Made by a program: the position numbers and the translations under genes. Under the pieces are notes generated by a model. That model worked only from the letters and a program-made list of their open reading frames with translations, ran no database searches and had not been told where the DNA came from. Below are positions 8,445 to 17,500 of a stretch of 64,000 nt of DNA, one piece after another (position 1 is the stretch's first letter; each line of letters opens with the position of its first letter). The DNA is from Lysobacteraceae bacterium (GTDB lineage: Bacteria > Pseudomonadota > Gammaproteobacteria > Nevskiales > Nevskiaceae): NCBI GenBank assembly GCA_013823855.1, contig PNMW01000044.1, positions 1-64,000 of the forward strand, read 5' to 3'.

Positions 8445-11354
8445 ATGAAATCCGCCACGATCGTCGCGCTGCTGAGCGCGCTGTCCGTCCTGTCCACGCA
8501 GGGCGCCTCCGACAACAAGGCGCGCCAGCCCGCAGCCCGCACGCCTGCCAGCCAGGCCGTCGCCAGCGACATCGGCCGCTGCATCGCCGGAGCGATCCCC
8601 GGCACCCTGGACATCGAATTCGGCACCGACGGCCGGCGCAGCCGCGCGATCGGCGCCGACAACAGCTTCAGGCCGACGCTGCTGCTCGGCGACGACGACC
8701 GCGTGCAGGTTGCCGCCGGCGGCAACTTCGTGCGCGTCCGCGCCGGCAGCCCGTTCCCGGTCAACGAGTCCGATCCGGCGCTGTTCCAGTTCACCGTCGC
8801 CGGGCTCGACGACAGCAGCTTTCCGGCCGGCGGCACCGGCAACGGCATCGCCGATGCCGACAGCCTCGACGGCCGCGACTTCGTCGGCGGCTACGCCGAC
8901 GCCGTGCGCCAGCCGGACGGCAAGCGGGTGCTGACCGCCAGGCTCGGCATCCAGGGCGGCTTCGCCAATGTCGACAGCGCCGTGCTGCGCCTGAACCCGG
9001 ATGGCAGCCGGGACGGCAGCTTCGGCAGCGATGGCGGCGTGACCCTGCCAAAGCCGCTGCCGGACAACGAGGTCGGCAGCCTGGTCGGGGTCGCGGTGCA
9101 GGCCGATGGCCGCATCGTCGGCATCGGCAGCATCAGCCAGACCACCGGCCAGTCGATCGGCTATTTCCTGGCCCGCTTCAATGCCGACGGCACGCTCGAC
9201 GACGGTTCGGCCCGCGACAGCACCCCCGGCGACAGCTTCGGCAACAACGATCCCGACGGCGTCGACGGCGTGGTGCTGAACCGCAGCGAAGCGGCGTTCG
9301 CGCTCAGCAGCACCGGCTACCGGGTGCGGGTGCAGGGCACGCGGATCGTGGTCATCGACACCACCGATGCGGTCAATGAAGTGCGCCTGTTCGGCCATGC
9401 CGCCGATGGCCGCCTCGATGCCGGCTTCGGCAGCGGCGGCGTGGTCCGCGACATTCGCGGCGACGGCTTCTGCATCCGCCCGGACCTGCTGGTGCAGCCG
9501 GACCGGAAGCTGCTGTTCACCGCCGAGTGCGTGATCGGCCGCCTGAACGCCGACGGCAGCCCGGATACCGGCTTCGGCGGCGACGGCTTGGTGTTCCGCG
9601 ACGCCAGCAATACCCGCGAGCTGACCAGCGGCCTAGCGCGGACGGCGACCAAATGGCTGGTGCTGCAGCCGGACGGCAAGTTCCTGACCGGCGGCAGCAC
9701 CAGCGACGAGATCACCGAAATCGCCCGCTTCCATGCCGACGGCCTGCCCGATACCGGCTTCGGCGACGACCGCGTCCAGATCCCGCTGGCCGGCTCGCTG
9801 ATCTTCGGTGGCCTGGCCGTCGACCGTCAGGGCGCGGTGCTGGTCGGCAATCTCGACAACCGGGTCAGCAGCGCCGCCAGCATCGAGCTGGCGCGGCTCT
9901 GCGGCGGCTTGAGCGTCGACACCCGGCCCGATCCGTTCTCGTTCGACGATCGCATCGACGTGCCGCTGAGCACCGAGCAGCGCTCCAACGTCTACACCGT
10001 CTCCGGGCTCGCCGACACCGTGCCGGCGCTGATCCGGGTCGAGAACGGCGAGTACTCGGCGGGCTGCGCCGGCGAAGGCGAGCCGCTGTTCGAGACCTCG
10101 ATGGAAAAGGTCTACAACGGCATGCGCATCTGCGTGCGCCACACCAGTGCCGCGACCCCGGGCACCGCAGTGACCACCACGCTGATCCTCAGCGCCGGGC
10201 CGGACGAGTTCCGCGAGGACTTCACCACCGTGACCGCCGGTGGTGCGCCGGCGAACCAGCTGCCGGTCGCCAGCGACGACAGCGCGACCACCGAAGCCGG
10301 CCGCGCCGTGCTGGTCGACGTGCTGGGCAACGACCGCGATGCCGATGGCGATCCGCTGACCATCGTCGAGATCGGCGCGCCGGCCAACGGCACGGCGGAA
10401 CTGCGCGACGGCCGCATCCGCTACACGCCGGCCGCCGGCTTCACCGGCACCGACCGTTTCATCTACCGGATCAGCGATGGCCGCGACGGCCCGCGCGAAA
10501 CGCTGCGCGCTGGCGGCCCGGTCAGCGGCAAGGTCGACAGCAGGGTGGCCGGCGCGGTCGACGGCGACAGCCGCGCGGCGACGGTCACCATCACCGTCAC
10601 CGCCGTGGCGCCGCCGGTCGATCCTGTCGATCCGGGCGATGGCCATGTCGGCGGCAACGCCCGGCGCGGCGGCGGCGCCTTCGGCGGCGCGCTGCTCGGC
10701 GGACTCGGCCTGGCGGCACTGCTGCGCCGTCGCCGCAAGACGCTGCTGGCGCTGGCCGGCGGCCTGCTGGCGCTGACCGCGAACGCCGACGACGCGCCGC
10801 CGCGCTGGTATCTCGGGGTCACCGACGGGCTGGTCTACAGCGGGGCTTCCGGCGACGGCAACCGGGCGATCGCCAACGGCGGCCACCGTGGCAGCGCCCG
10901 GCTTGACACCCGCGATTTCAGCTACGGCGTCTACGCCGGCCGCGAGCTGCTGCCCTGGCTGGCGCTGGAGGCGGGCTACGACAACATCGGCCGCTACGGC
11001 GCCACGTTCAGCGGCAGCAGCGACGACCCGGCGCGCTTCGCGGGCGACCTGCTGGCCGCGATGCCGGCCGGCGGCGATGCCTACTTCCTGCGCCTGCGGC
11101 TGAATCAGGCGATCGGCGCCGACTGGCAGGCCTTCGCCCGGGTCGGCGGCGCCTTCATCCACTCCGAATCGCGGATCACCGTCAACGGCACCACCTATCG
11201 CGGCAACGACGATCTCGGCGCGCTGCAGGCCGGGCTCGGCGTCCGCCATGCGCTCGATGCGCGCTGGGCGGTGACCGGCGACACCGGCGCCTACTGGCCG
11301 GCGCGCGGCCGCCATGCGCTGCGCTTCGGCGTGGCGCTGGAGTGCCGCTTCTGA
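8445..11354 (+). CDS. Delta-60 repeat / cadherin-like protein fused to an outer-membrane-type beta-barrel
   Basis: A 969-residue exported protein. The signal peptide (MKSATIVALLSALSVLSTQG) is followed by a region with at least five delta-60-type repeats (about residues 180-435; for example RLNPDGSRDGSFG, HAADGRLDAGFG, RLNADGSPDTGFG). A cadherin/Ig-like domain lies at about 600-680 (VDVLGNDRDADGDPLTIVE, FTGTDRFIYRISDG). A Gly-rich stretch, one hydrophobic helix and RRRRK at about 736-765 look like a GlyGly-CTERM sorting tail, normally the extreme C-terminus. Here the frame continues into a second hydrophobic, signal-like segment (LLALAGGLLALTANA) and a ~185-residue OmpA-like barrel ending in Phe (VALECRF). 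The barrel part has no ATG, GTG or TTG start of its own near the junction. It is either a true fusion or two genes joined by loss of a stop. It is divergent from kinase sensor copy 1, which may control it. Confidence 0.8.
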   Translation: MKSATIVALLSALSVLSTQGASDNKARQPAARTPASQAVASDIGRCIAGAIPGTLDIEFGTDGRRSRAIGADNSFRPTLLLGDDDRVQVAAGGNFVRVRAGSPFPVNESDPALFQFTVAGLDDSSFPAGGTGNGIADADSLDGRDFVGGYADAVRQPDGKRVLTARLGIQGGFANVDSAVLRLNPDGSRDGSFGSDGGVTLPKPLPDNEVGSLVGVAVQADGRIVGIGSISQTTGQSIGYFLARFNADGTLDDGSARDSTPGDSFGNNDPDGVDGVVLNRSEAAFALSSTGYRVRVQGTRIVVIDTTDAVNEVRLFGHAADGRLDAGFGSGGVVRDIRGDGFCIRPDLLVQPDRKLLFTAECVIGRLNADGSPDTGFGGDGLVFRDASNTRELTSGLARTATKWLVLQPDGKFLTGGSTSDEITEIARFHADGLPDTGFGDDRVQIPLAGSLIFGGLAVDRQGAVLVGNLDNRVSSAASIELARLCGGLSVDTRPDPFSFDDRIDVPLSTEQRSNVYTVSGLADTVPALIRVENGEYSAGCAGEGEPLFETSMEKVYNGMRICVRHTSAATPGTAVTTTLILSAGPDEFREDFTTVTAGGAPANQLPVASDDSATTEAGRAVLVDVLGNDRDADGDPLTIVEIGAPANGTAELRDGRIRYTPAAGFTGTDRFIYRISDGRDGPRETLRAGGPVSGKVDSRVAGAVDGDSRAATVTITVTAVAPPVDPVDPGDGHVGGNARRGGGAFGGALLGGLGLAALLRRRRKTLLALAGGLLALTANADDAPPRWYLGVTDGLVYSGASGDGNRAIANGGHRGSARLDTRDFSYGVYAGRELLPWLALEAGYDNIGRYGATFSGSSDDPARFAGDLLAAMPAGGDAYFLRLRLNQAIGADWQAFARVGGAFIHSESRITVNGTTYRGNDDLGALQAGLGVRHALDARWAVTGDTGAYWPARGRHALRFGVALECRF

Positions 11355-11420
11355 GCAACCGCTGTCCGCTCCCGCAGGGCGCGGGCGAACGGGCACCGGG
11401 CAGACCGGTACGATGGCGGC

Positions 11421-12968
11421 ATGCTCCAAGTCGTCTGGTTCAAGCGCGATCTGCGCATCCACGATCACGCGCCGCTGACCCAGGCGGCAGCGGCCGGGCC
11501 GGTGCTGCCGCTGTATCTCGTCGAGCCGGGTCTGTGGCAGCAGCCGGACGCTTCGGGCCGGCACTGGGCGTTCATCCGCGAATCGCTGGTCGAGCTGCGC
11601 GCGGCGCTGGCCGCACTCGGCCAGCCGCTGGTGATCCGCCGCGGCGAAGCGGTCGCGGTGTTCGAGGCGCTGCGCGGCCGGCGCGGCGGCTTCGCGCTGT
11701 GGAGCCACGAGGAAACCGGCAACGACTGGAGCTACGGCCGCGATCTCGCGGTCGGCGACTGGGCGCGCCAGCACGACATCCGCTGGACCGAGATCGCCCA
11801 GAACGGCGTGATCCGCCGGATGCGCAGCCGCGACGGCTGGGCACGGCGCTGGGACCAGCGGATGTCGGCCGCAATCGTGGCGCCGCCGCCAGCGCTGGCC
11901 CCGCTCGATGTCGAGCCCGGGCCGCTGCCGCCGGCGCAGCTTCCGTGGCTGGCCGCCGATCCCTGCCCCGGCCGCCAGCGCGGCGGCCGGGCGCAGGCGC
12001 AAGCGGCGCTGCACAGCTTTCTCACCGAGCGCGGCGGCCGCTACCACCGCGAGCTGTCGAGCCCGCTGACCGCCGTCGAATCCTGCTCGCGGCTGTCGCC
12101 GCACCTGGCCTTCGGCACGCTGTCGATCCGCGAGGCCGCGCAGGCGGCGGCGCTGCAGCTGCGGCGCCTCGACCGCCTGCCGCCCGCCGAGCAGGCGACC
12201 TGGAAACGCGCGCTGCGCGCCTTCATCGGCCGCCTGCACTGGCATTGCCACTTCATCCAGAAACTCGAGACCGAACCGCGGCTGGAGTTCGAGAACACCC
12301 ATCCGGCCTGCGACGGCCTGCGCGAAAGCGAGTTCGACGACGCGCGCTTCACCGCCTGGGCCGAAGGCCGCACCGGTCTGCCGTTCGTCGATGCCTGCAT
12401 GCGCAGCCTGATCGCGACCGGCTGGCTCAACTTCCGGATGCGGGCGATGCTGTGCGCGGTGTCCAGCTACCACCTGTGGCTGCACTGGCGGCGCCCCGCC
12501 CTGCATCTGGCCAGACTGTTCACCGACTACGAGCCCGGCATCCATTACCCGCAGATGCAGATGCAGAGCGGCGTCACCGGCATCAACACGATCCGCATCT
12601 ACAACCCGGTCAAGCAGGGCCTCGACCAGGACCCGGATGGCCTGTTCATGCGCCGCTGGCTGCCCGAGCTGGCGCAGCTGCCGACCGCGCTGCTGCACAC
12701 GCCGTGGAAGATGGACGACGCCGCCCAGCGCGCCGCCGGCATCCAGCTCGGTCGCGACTATCCGCTGCCGATCGTCGACCCGGTGGACGCGGCCCGGGTC
12801 GCCCGCGAGCGGATCTGGGCGGTGCGCCAGCGCGCCGATTTCGGCGCCACCGCCGATGCCATCCAGGCGCGCCACGGCAGCCGCAAGGCCGGCCTGCCGC
12901 CGACCACGCGACCGCGTCGCGCCGTGCCGGCCAGCGCGCAGCTGGGGCTGGATCTGGGTTCCGACTGA
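11421..12968 (+). CDS. Cryptochrome/photolyase family flavoprotein
   Basis: A 515-residue FAD protein. The N-terminal photolyase alpha/beta domain starts [19 protein letters not shown], the classic FxRDLRxxD motif, and contains [16 protein letters not shown]. The FAD-binding helical domain runs from about 200 on: [57 protein letters not shown] and [16 protein letters not shown]. The FAD core differs from E. coli PhrB, with [20 protein letters not shown] where CPD photolyases usually have a NGGWQW-type segment. It therefore belongs to the photolyase superfamily outside the classical class I enzymes, and repair versus signalling cannot be decided by reading. It follows the barrel gene after 66 nt and is distinct from the FeS-type photolyase at 56858-58420. 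Confidence 0.9.
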   Translation: MLQVVWFKRDLRIHDHAPLTQAAAAGPVLPLYLVEPGLWQQPDASGRHWAFIRESLVELRAALAALGQPLVIRRGEAVAVFEALRGRRGGFALWSHEETGNDWSYGRDLAVGDWARQHDIRWTEIAQNGVIRRMRSRDGWARRWDQRMSAAIVAPPPALAPLDVEPGPLPPAQLPWLAADPCPGRQRGGRAQAQAALHSFLTERGGRYHRELSSPLTAVESCSRLSPHLAFGTLSIREAAQAAALQLRRLDRLPPAEQATWKRALRAFIGRLHWHCHFIQKLETEPRLEFENTHPACDGLRESEFDDARFTAWAEGRTGLPFVDACMRSLIATGWLNFRMRAMLCAVSSYHLWLHWRRPALHLARLFTDYEPGIHYPQMQMQSGVTGINTIRIYNPVKQGLDQDPDGLFMRRWLPELAQLPTALLHTPWKMDDAAQRAAGIQLGRDYPLPIVDPVDAARVARERIWAVRQRADFGATADAIQARHGSRKAGLPPTTRPRRAVPASAQLGLDLGSD

Positions 12969-13269
12969 CGCGTGGACGGCCGCGCCGCCGCCGGCCCGGG
13001 CCGGACGCTTGCTGCCCCGGCAGGCGCTGACCCGTCCGCCGCACCGGTGAGTTCGCCCCTTGATGGGCGCGCGCATGGGGATGCCATGCAAGGAAGAAAG
13101 CGCAGCAATAGTGGTTCTATTGCGAGCATTTCTGACACCGCAGTGCGCCCAAGGCGCACGTCCAGCACGGGGTGGAATCTCATGGGTGCGGTGGACTAGG
13201 CTCGGCATTGCGCCAGCGCGATCGATGACAGGACACGCCCGCCTGTCTCAGGCGCGGCGGCAGGCGCGG
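12969..13269. other. Intergenic region before the TIR gene
   Basis: About 300 bp with no supportable gene. Base composition drops around 13095-13135 (GAAAGCGCAGCAATAGTGGT), consistent with a promoter patch for the TIR gene, but I cannot fix -35/-10 boxes. Confidence 0.4.
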
Positions 13270-15441
13270 ATGGCAACGGGGAACGGCGTGACCGCAGCGG
13301 GCTGCAAGTATCCGGGCTTCATCAGCTACAGCCATCGCGACCGCAAGGTGGCGGAGTGGCTGCATCGCGGGATCGAGCGCTACCGCGTGCCGGCCCGGCT
13401 GGTCGGCAGCCCGGGCGCGCACGGCCCGGTGCCGGCCCGGCTCTACCCGATCTTCCGCGATCGCGACGAACTGGCCGCCGGCCCGCTCGCCGGCCAGCTG
13501 GTCGAGGCGATCGGGCAGTCGCGCTGCTTCGTGCTGATCTGCTCGCCGGAGTCGGCGGCATCGCGCTGGGTCAACGATGAAGTCGCCGAGTTCCTGAAGC
13601 AGGGATCGCCGTCGCGCCTGCTCTGCCTGATCGCCGATGGCGAACCGAACGCGGCCGATCCGGCGCGCGAATGCCTGCCGCCGGTGCTGCGCGAACGCGG
13701 CATCGAGCCGATGGCCGCCGAGCTGCACGACGCCGCCGACGGCCGCGACCACGCACGGCTGAAGATCATCGCCGGCCTGCTCGGCGTCGGCTTCGAGGAA
13801 CTGCGCCGGCGCGATCTGGTGGCGCGCAATCGCCGGCTGATCGCGGTCGCCGGGCTGAGCCTGCTGGTGGCAAGCCTGACCGTGGTGCTGGCGCTGGCCG
13901 CGCTGCGCGCCCGCGACGAGGCCGAGCGCAGCCGCCAGCAGGCCGAGGAGCTGATCGGCTTCATGCTCGGCGAACTGCGCGGCCAGCTCGAGCCGCTCGG
14001 CAAGCTCGGCCTGCTCGATGCCGTCGGCGATCGCGCGATGGCCTATTTCGCCGGCCTCGACCGCGGCCGTGACCCGGGCCCGCGGGCGCTGGCGGCGCGC
14101 GCCAAAGCCTTGCGCCAGATCGGCGAGGTGCGCTTCGCCCAGGGCCGTCCCGACGAGGCGGTGGTGACGCTGACCGCAGCACGCGCGCTGCAGCGCGAAC
14201 TGGTGACCGGCGCGCCAGCCGACAACGCGCTGCTGTTCGAGCTGGGCCAGATCGAGTACTGGGTCGGCTTCGCGGCCTGGCGCGCCGGCGATTTCGACCG
14301 CGCCGAGACCAGCTTCCAGGCTTACCGGCAGATCGCCGAAACCCTGGTCGGCCGCGAGCCCGGCAACCGCGAATGGCGCACCGAGTTCGCCTACGCGCTG
14401 TGCAACCTCGGCGTGCTGGCCCACGAGCGCAAGCGCCACACCGAAGCGCTGCCGCTGTTCCAGCAGTCGATGGCGGTGGTCGAGACGCTGCTGCAGGAGG
14501 GCCCGCTGCCGACCGCGGTCACCGCCAGCCTGCTCAGCGCACTGAGCTGGGAAGGCTCGACCCGGGCCGCGCTCGGCCAGCGCAGCGAAGGCCTGGCGCT
14601 GCTCGGCGAGCACGCCCGCCGTCACCGCGCGCTGCTCGAGCAGGCACCGGACGACCACCGTCTGCTGGAAGCGTTCTGCAATGCCCTGTCGAGCTACGGC
14701 ATCGCGGCGATCGAGGCCGGCCAGCCGGCACTGGCGCTGACCATCGCCGAGGAAGGCCTGCAGCGGGTACAGCGGCTGATCGCCACCGACGGCGACAACC
14801 TCGACTACCAGGTCGACCGCGCCTACCTCACCCAGGTCGCAGCGTCGGCCCACTTCCAGCTGCAGCAATGGGACGCCGCCCGCGACGGCCTGAGCCGCGC
14901 CGATGCGGCACTGACCGACGTGCTGCAGCGCGACCCGGCGCGCAATCTCGCGCGGGTCTCGCTGATGTCGGTCTGGGACCTGATCCACGCGCTGGCCTGG
15001 CGGGACGCCGATCTGCCGCGCGCCCGCGGCATCGCCCGCAAGGCGGTGGCGATCGCCGACAGCACGCCGGCCGACAGCCTGTACAACCCGGTGATCCGCG
15101 CGACCGCGCACCTGATGGCGCTGGAACTGGCGCTGTACGTCGACCACGACGACATCGCCGCCGCCCGGCATCGCGACGCCGCCAGCGCCGCGCTGGCGGC
15201 GATCGACGAGAAGGCGCCGGAAATGGGCCGCCGCGGCAGCCGCCTGCAGACGCTGCTCGGCCTGATGAGCGGAATCGATCACATTGTCGATGCAGCGATG
15301 CCGGAGAACGCCGCGCCGTGGACCTACAGTGTCGTCAGCTTCATCGAGCGGCACTGCCAGACCATCGGCAGACCGGCGACGACGCCGCTCGACTGCCGCC
15401 ATCCGCAGCCGCTGGCGATCAGCACCCGCCGGATCGATTGA
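13270..15441 (+). CDS. TIR-domain, single-pass membrane TPR protein
   Basis: A 723-residue protein. Residues ~14-150 are a TIR domain: box FISYSHRD (17-24), FRDRDELAAG (62-71) and SPESAASRWVNDEV (92-105). In that last box the Glu at 104 is placed like the catalytic Glu of TIR NADases. One membrane helix (~189-210, LIAVAGLSLLVASLTVVLALA) separates it from a ~480-residue TPR-like C-terminal domain. The layout parallels the two kinase/TPR sensors nearby, with TIR replacing winged helix plus kinase. Such TIR-TM-TPR proteins are common in Proteobacteria with no settled role; no cyclase, SIR2 or STING partner is present. The start at 13270 is chosen because the TIR fold begins shortly after; in-frame ATG 13225 is an alternative. 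The downstream small gene may be cotranscribed. Confidence 0.87.
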   Translation: MATGNGVTAAGCKYPGFISYSHRDRKVAEWLHRGIERYRVPARLVGSPGAHGPVPARLYPIFRDRDELAAGPLAGQLVEAIGQSRCFVLICSPESAASRWVNDEVAEFLKQGSPSRLLCLIADGEPNAADPARECLPPVLRERGIEPMAAELHDAADGRDHARLKIIAGLLGVGFEELRRRDLVARNRRLIAVAGLSLLVASLTVVLALAALRARDEAERSRQQAEELIGFMLGELRGQLEPLGKLGLLDAVGDRAMAYFAGLDRGRDPGPRALAARAKALRQIGEVRFAQGRPDEAVVTLTAARALQRELVTGAPADNALLFELGQIEYWVGFAAWRAGDFDRAETSFQAYRQIAETLVGREPGNREWRTEFAYALCNLGVLAHERKRHTEALPLFQQSMAVVETLLQEGPLPTAVTASLLSALSWEGSTRAALGQRSEGLALLGEHARRHRALLEQAPDDHRLLEAFCNALSSYGIAAIEAGQPALALTIAEEGLQRVQRLIATDGDNLDYQVDRAYLTQVAASAHFQLQQWDAARDGLSRADAALTDVLQRDPARNLARVSLMSVWDLIHALAWRDADLPRARGIARKAVAIADSTPADSLYNPVIRATAHLMALELALYVDHDDIAAARHRDAASAALAAIDEKAPEMGRRGSRLQTLLGLMSGIDHIVDAAMPENAAPWTYSVVSFIERHCQTIGRPATTPLDCRHPQPLAISTRRID

Positions 15442-15500
15442 CGGCGCGACCCCTACCTCAACGGACCCCGACCGGTCCCAATGCCACGGACGTTCAGACG

Positions 15501-15920
15501 ATGACCCAGCCCGCCAGGGATTACGGACCGAAGAAGGAGGTGGCGATCCTGCTGACGCTCGACACCATCACCCGGAACCAGTGCCAGAACGTGCCGGAGA
15601 TCTCGCTGGTCTACGGCAAGGACCTGGGCCGCAGCGATGCCGCCACCTACGTGTTGAGCAGCGACGCCTCGGCGCTGTGGAAGTTCCGCTGGCCGAATCC
15701 GGTCAGCGCCAAGGACGAGGCCGGCCGCGCCAGCCTCGCGTTTATCGATGTCGCGGCCGTCAAGGGCAACGGCGCCATCGAACTGCGCCTGAAACCGGGC
15801 GCGGCGAAGTTCCAAGGCATCGAGCTGCTGCTGCACTTCGAACCGCGCGGCAAGAAGAATCCGGGCGCCAACCTGGTGCTCGATCCGGTGGTGAAGCCGG
15901 GCGGCGGGCCGCGCGTCTAG
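15501..15920 (+). CDS. Small hypothetical protein following the TIR gene
   Basis: A 139-residue soluble protein with no signal peptide or membrane segment, which I do not recognise. Alternating hydrophobic residues (KKEVAILLTLDTI, YVLSSDASALWKFRWPNP, AIELRLKPGAAKFQGIELLL) suggest a mostly beta fold. The C-terminus is Pro/Gly-rich. It begins 59 nt after the TIR gene on the same strand and may be cotranscribed, so it could be its partner. That is positional evidence only. ATG 15501 is the first Met in a frame with normal codon bias. Confidence 0.65.
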   Translation: MTQPARDYGPKKEVAILLTLDTITRNQCQNVPEISLVYGKDLGRSDAATYVLSSDASALWKFRWPNPVSAKDEAGRASLAFIDVAAVKGNGAIELRLKPGAAKFQGIELLLHFEPRGKKNPGANLVLDPVVKPGGGPRV

Positions 15921-15967
15921 CTAAGCTTTCCGCGCCGCATCGGGCGGCCGTCGATCGGGCTTCACGC

Positions 15968-16693
15968 GTGCGCAACTTCCGCTACTACGATTTCCTGATG
16001 GCCGGCACCGTCGCGGTGCTTTTGTGCTCGAACCTGATCGGCCCGGCCAAGGCCTGCGTGGCGACGCTGCCGGTGATCGGCCTGGTCACCTTCGGCGCCG
16101 GCAACCTGTTCTTTCCGATCAGCTACATCTTCGGCGACGTGATGACCGAGGTGTACGGCTTCGCCCGCGCCCGGCGCGCGATCTGGGCCGGCTTCGCGGC
16201 GATGGTCTTCGCCAGCACGATGAGCGCGATCGTGCTGGCGATGCCGGCCAGCCAGACCTCCGAGTACAACAAGGTCCTGCAGCCGGCGCTGGAAACGGTG
16301 TTCGGCAATACCTGGCGCGTGGTCGTCGCCAGCATGCTGGCGTTCTGGGTCGGCGACTTCGTCAACTCCTTCGTGATGGCGCGGATGAAGGTCTGGAGCC
16401 AGGGCCGGCACCTGTGGATGCGCACCATCGGCTCGACGATCTGCGGCCAGGCGATCGACAGCCTGCTGTTCTACCCGGTGGCCTTCTACGGCATCCTCGA
16501 CAACGTCACGCTGGCGTCGCTGATGGTGGTCAACGTGCTGTTCAAGATCGGCGTCGAAGTGCTGTTCACGCCGGTCACCTACTGGGTGGTCGACACGCTC
16601 AAGCGCGCCGAGGGGGTCGACACCTACGACACTCACACCTCGTTCTCGCCGTTCTCGCTGAAGGACGAGGGCGAAACCCGCAAGGTCGACTGA
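15968..16693 (+). CDS. yhhQ: Queuosine precursor transporter (VUT/YhhQ family)
   Basis: A 241-residue inner-membrane protein of the QPTR family (formerly DUF165/VUT), which imports queuosine precursors such as preQ0/preQ1 for tRNA modification. Family features: NLIGPAKACV, GNLFFPISYIFGDVMTEVYGF near residues 43-65, FWVGDFVNSFVMARMKV and RTIGSTICGQAIDSLLFYPV, in about six membrane helices. GTG at 15968 is the probable start (VRNFRYYDF), as no ATG lies before the first helix and the family starts just before this segment. No other queuosine gene is in the window, consistent with salvage by a stand-alone importer. Confidence 0.9.
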   Translation: MRNFRYYDFLMAGTVAVLLCSNLIGPAKACVATLPVIGLVTFGAGNLFFPISYIFGDVMTEVYGFARARRAIWAGFAAMVFASTMSAIVLAMPASQTSEYNKVLQPALETVFGNTWRVVVASMLAFWVGDFVNSFVMARMKVWSQGRHLWMRTIGSTICGQAIDSLLFYPVAFYGILDNVTLASLMVVNVLFKIGVEVLFTPVTYWVVDTLKRAEGVDTYDTHTSFSPFSLKDEGETRKVD

Positions 16694-16769
16694 GCGCGGC
16701 GTCCGTTCAGCTTCGGTTCGGTCAGCGCCTGCGATGGTCCACGGCCGCACGCCCCGCCGGAGCCGTCCC

Positions 16770-17489
16770 ATGCTGACCCGCCTGTACCTGTCGTTTCTCG
16801 TTGCCGTCGTCGCCTTGCTGGTGGTCGGCGCCGCGCAGGCCGGCGGCAGCGCCAGCATCGTCGCCGGCGACAACCTCGACGACCCTGGCGCCCAGTCGGT
16901 GCGCTCGCGCATCGAGTTCGACACGGCGACGCGGGTGCGCGTGCAGGCCGATCGCGGCGTCGACGGTTACCTGCTGGTGCGCGACGCCGCCGCCTACGCG
17001 GTTGCCAACGTCAATGGCCAGACCCTGGTCTTCGACTACGCGCAGACCATGGCCCAGTTCGGCGGCATGGCGCGCAGCCTGGCGCCGCGCGGCCTGGTCA
17101 CCGACGGCCGTTTCGTCAACCTGACCGGGCCGGGCCGGATCGAGACCATCGCCGGCTTCAGCGGCCGGGTCTGGCTGCTGACCACGGTCGACAAGGCCGG
17201 CCGCGAACGCCAGGACGAACTGGTGCTGACCCGCGATCCCCGGGTCCGCGAGTTGACCGACGCGCTGCTCGCCACCGGCCGCATCGTCGCCCGCGCGTTC
17301 CCGGAACTCGACGCCGAGGCCAACGAGCAGCTGGCGACGGAACTGCGCAATCGCGGCACCGGCCTGCTGCGCATCGGCAACAGCTTCCTGCTCGAACGGC
17401 TCGATCCGGCGACGCCGGCCGCCGCGCGCTTCATGCTGCCGAGCGAGCCGATGGTGCTGCCCGACCTCGGTGGCCTGCTCGGGCGCTGA
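16770..17489 (+). CDS. Hypothetical exported protein
   Basis: A 239-residue protein with a signal peptide (RLYLSFLVAVVALLVVGAAQA, about residues 4-24). The mature part is soluble, with no cysteine and no motif I recognise. It reads as strand-rich (RVRVQADRGVDGYLLVRDAA, NVNGQTLVFDY) followed by a helical part (ELDAEANEQLATELRNRG). It ends 11 nt before the convergent stop of the CmcJ-type gene. The ATG at 16770 directly precedes the signal peptide. Confidence 0.7.
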   Translation: MLTRLYLSFLVAVVALLVVGAAQAGGSASIVAGDNLDDPGAQSVRSRIEFDTATRVRVQADRGVDGYLLVRDAAAYAVANVNGQTLVFDYAQTMAQFGGMARSLAPRGLVTDGRFVNLTGPGRIETIAGFSGRVWLLTTVDKAGRERQDELVLTRDPRVRELTDALLATGRIVARAFPELDAEANEQLATELRNRGTGLLRIGNSFLLERLDPATPAAARFMLPSEPMVLPDLGGLLGR

Positions 17490-17500
17490 CGCGGACGGCG

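Noticed and set aside
9633-13208. Very long open frame of nearly 1200 codons on the minus strand
   Set aside because: It runs antisense to the barrel and photolyase genes. In DNA this GC-rich, antisense frames rarely meet stops; the translation is Arg/Ala/Gly-rich with no domain.
13270-15441. TIR gene as part of a Thoeris, CBASS or TIR-STING defence system
   Set aside because: There is no ThsA/SIR2, cyclase, STING-like or Argonaute gene nearby, and the membrane plus TPR layout fits a signalling protein better.
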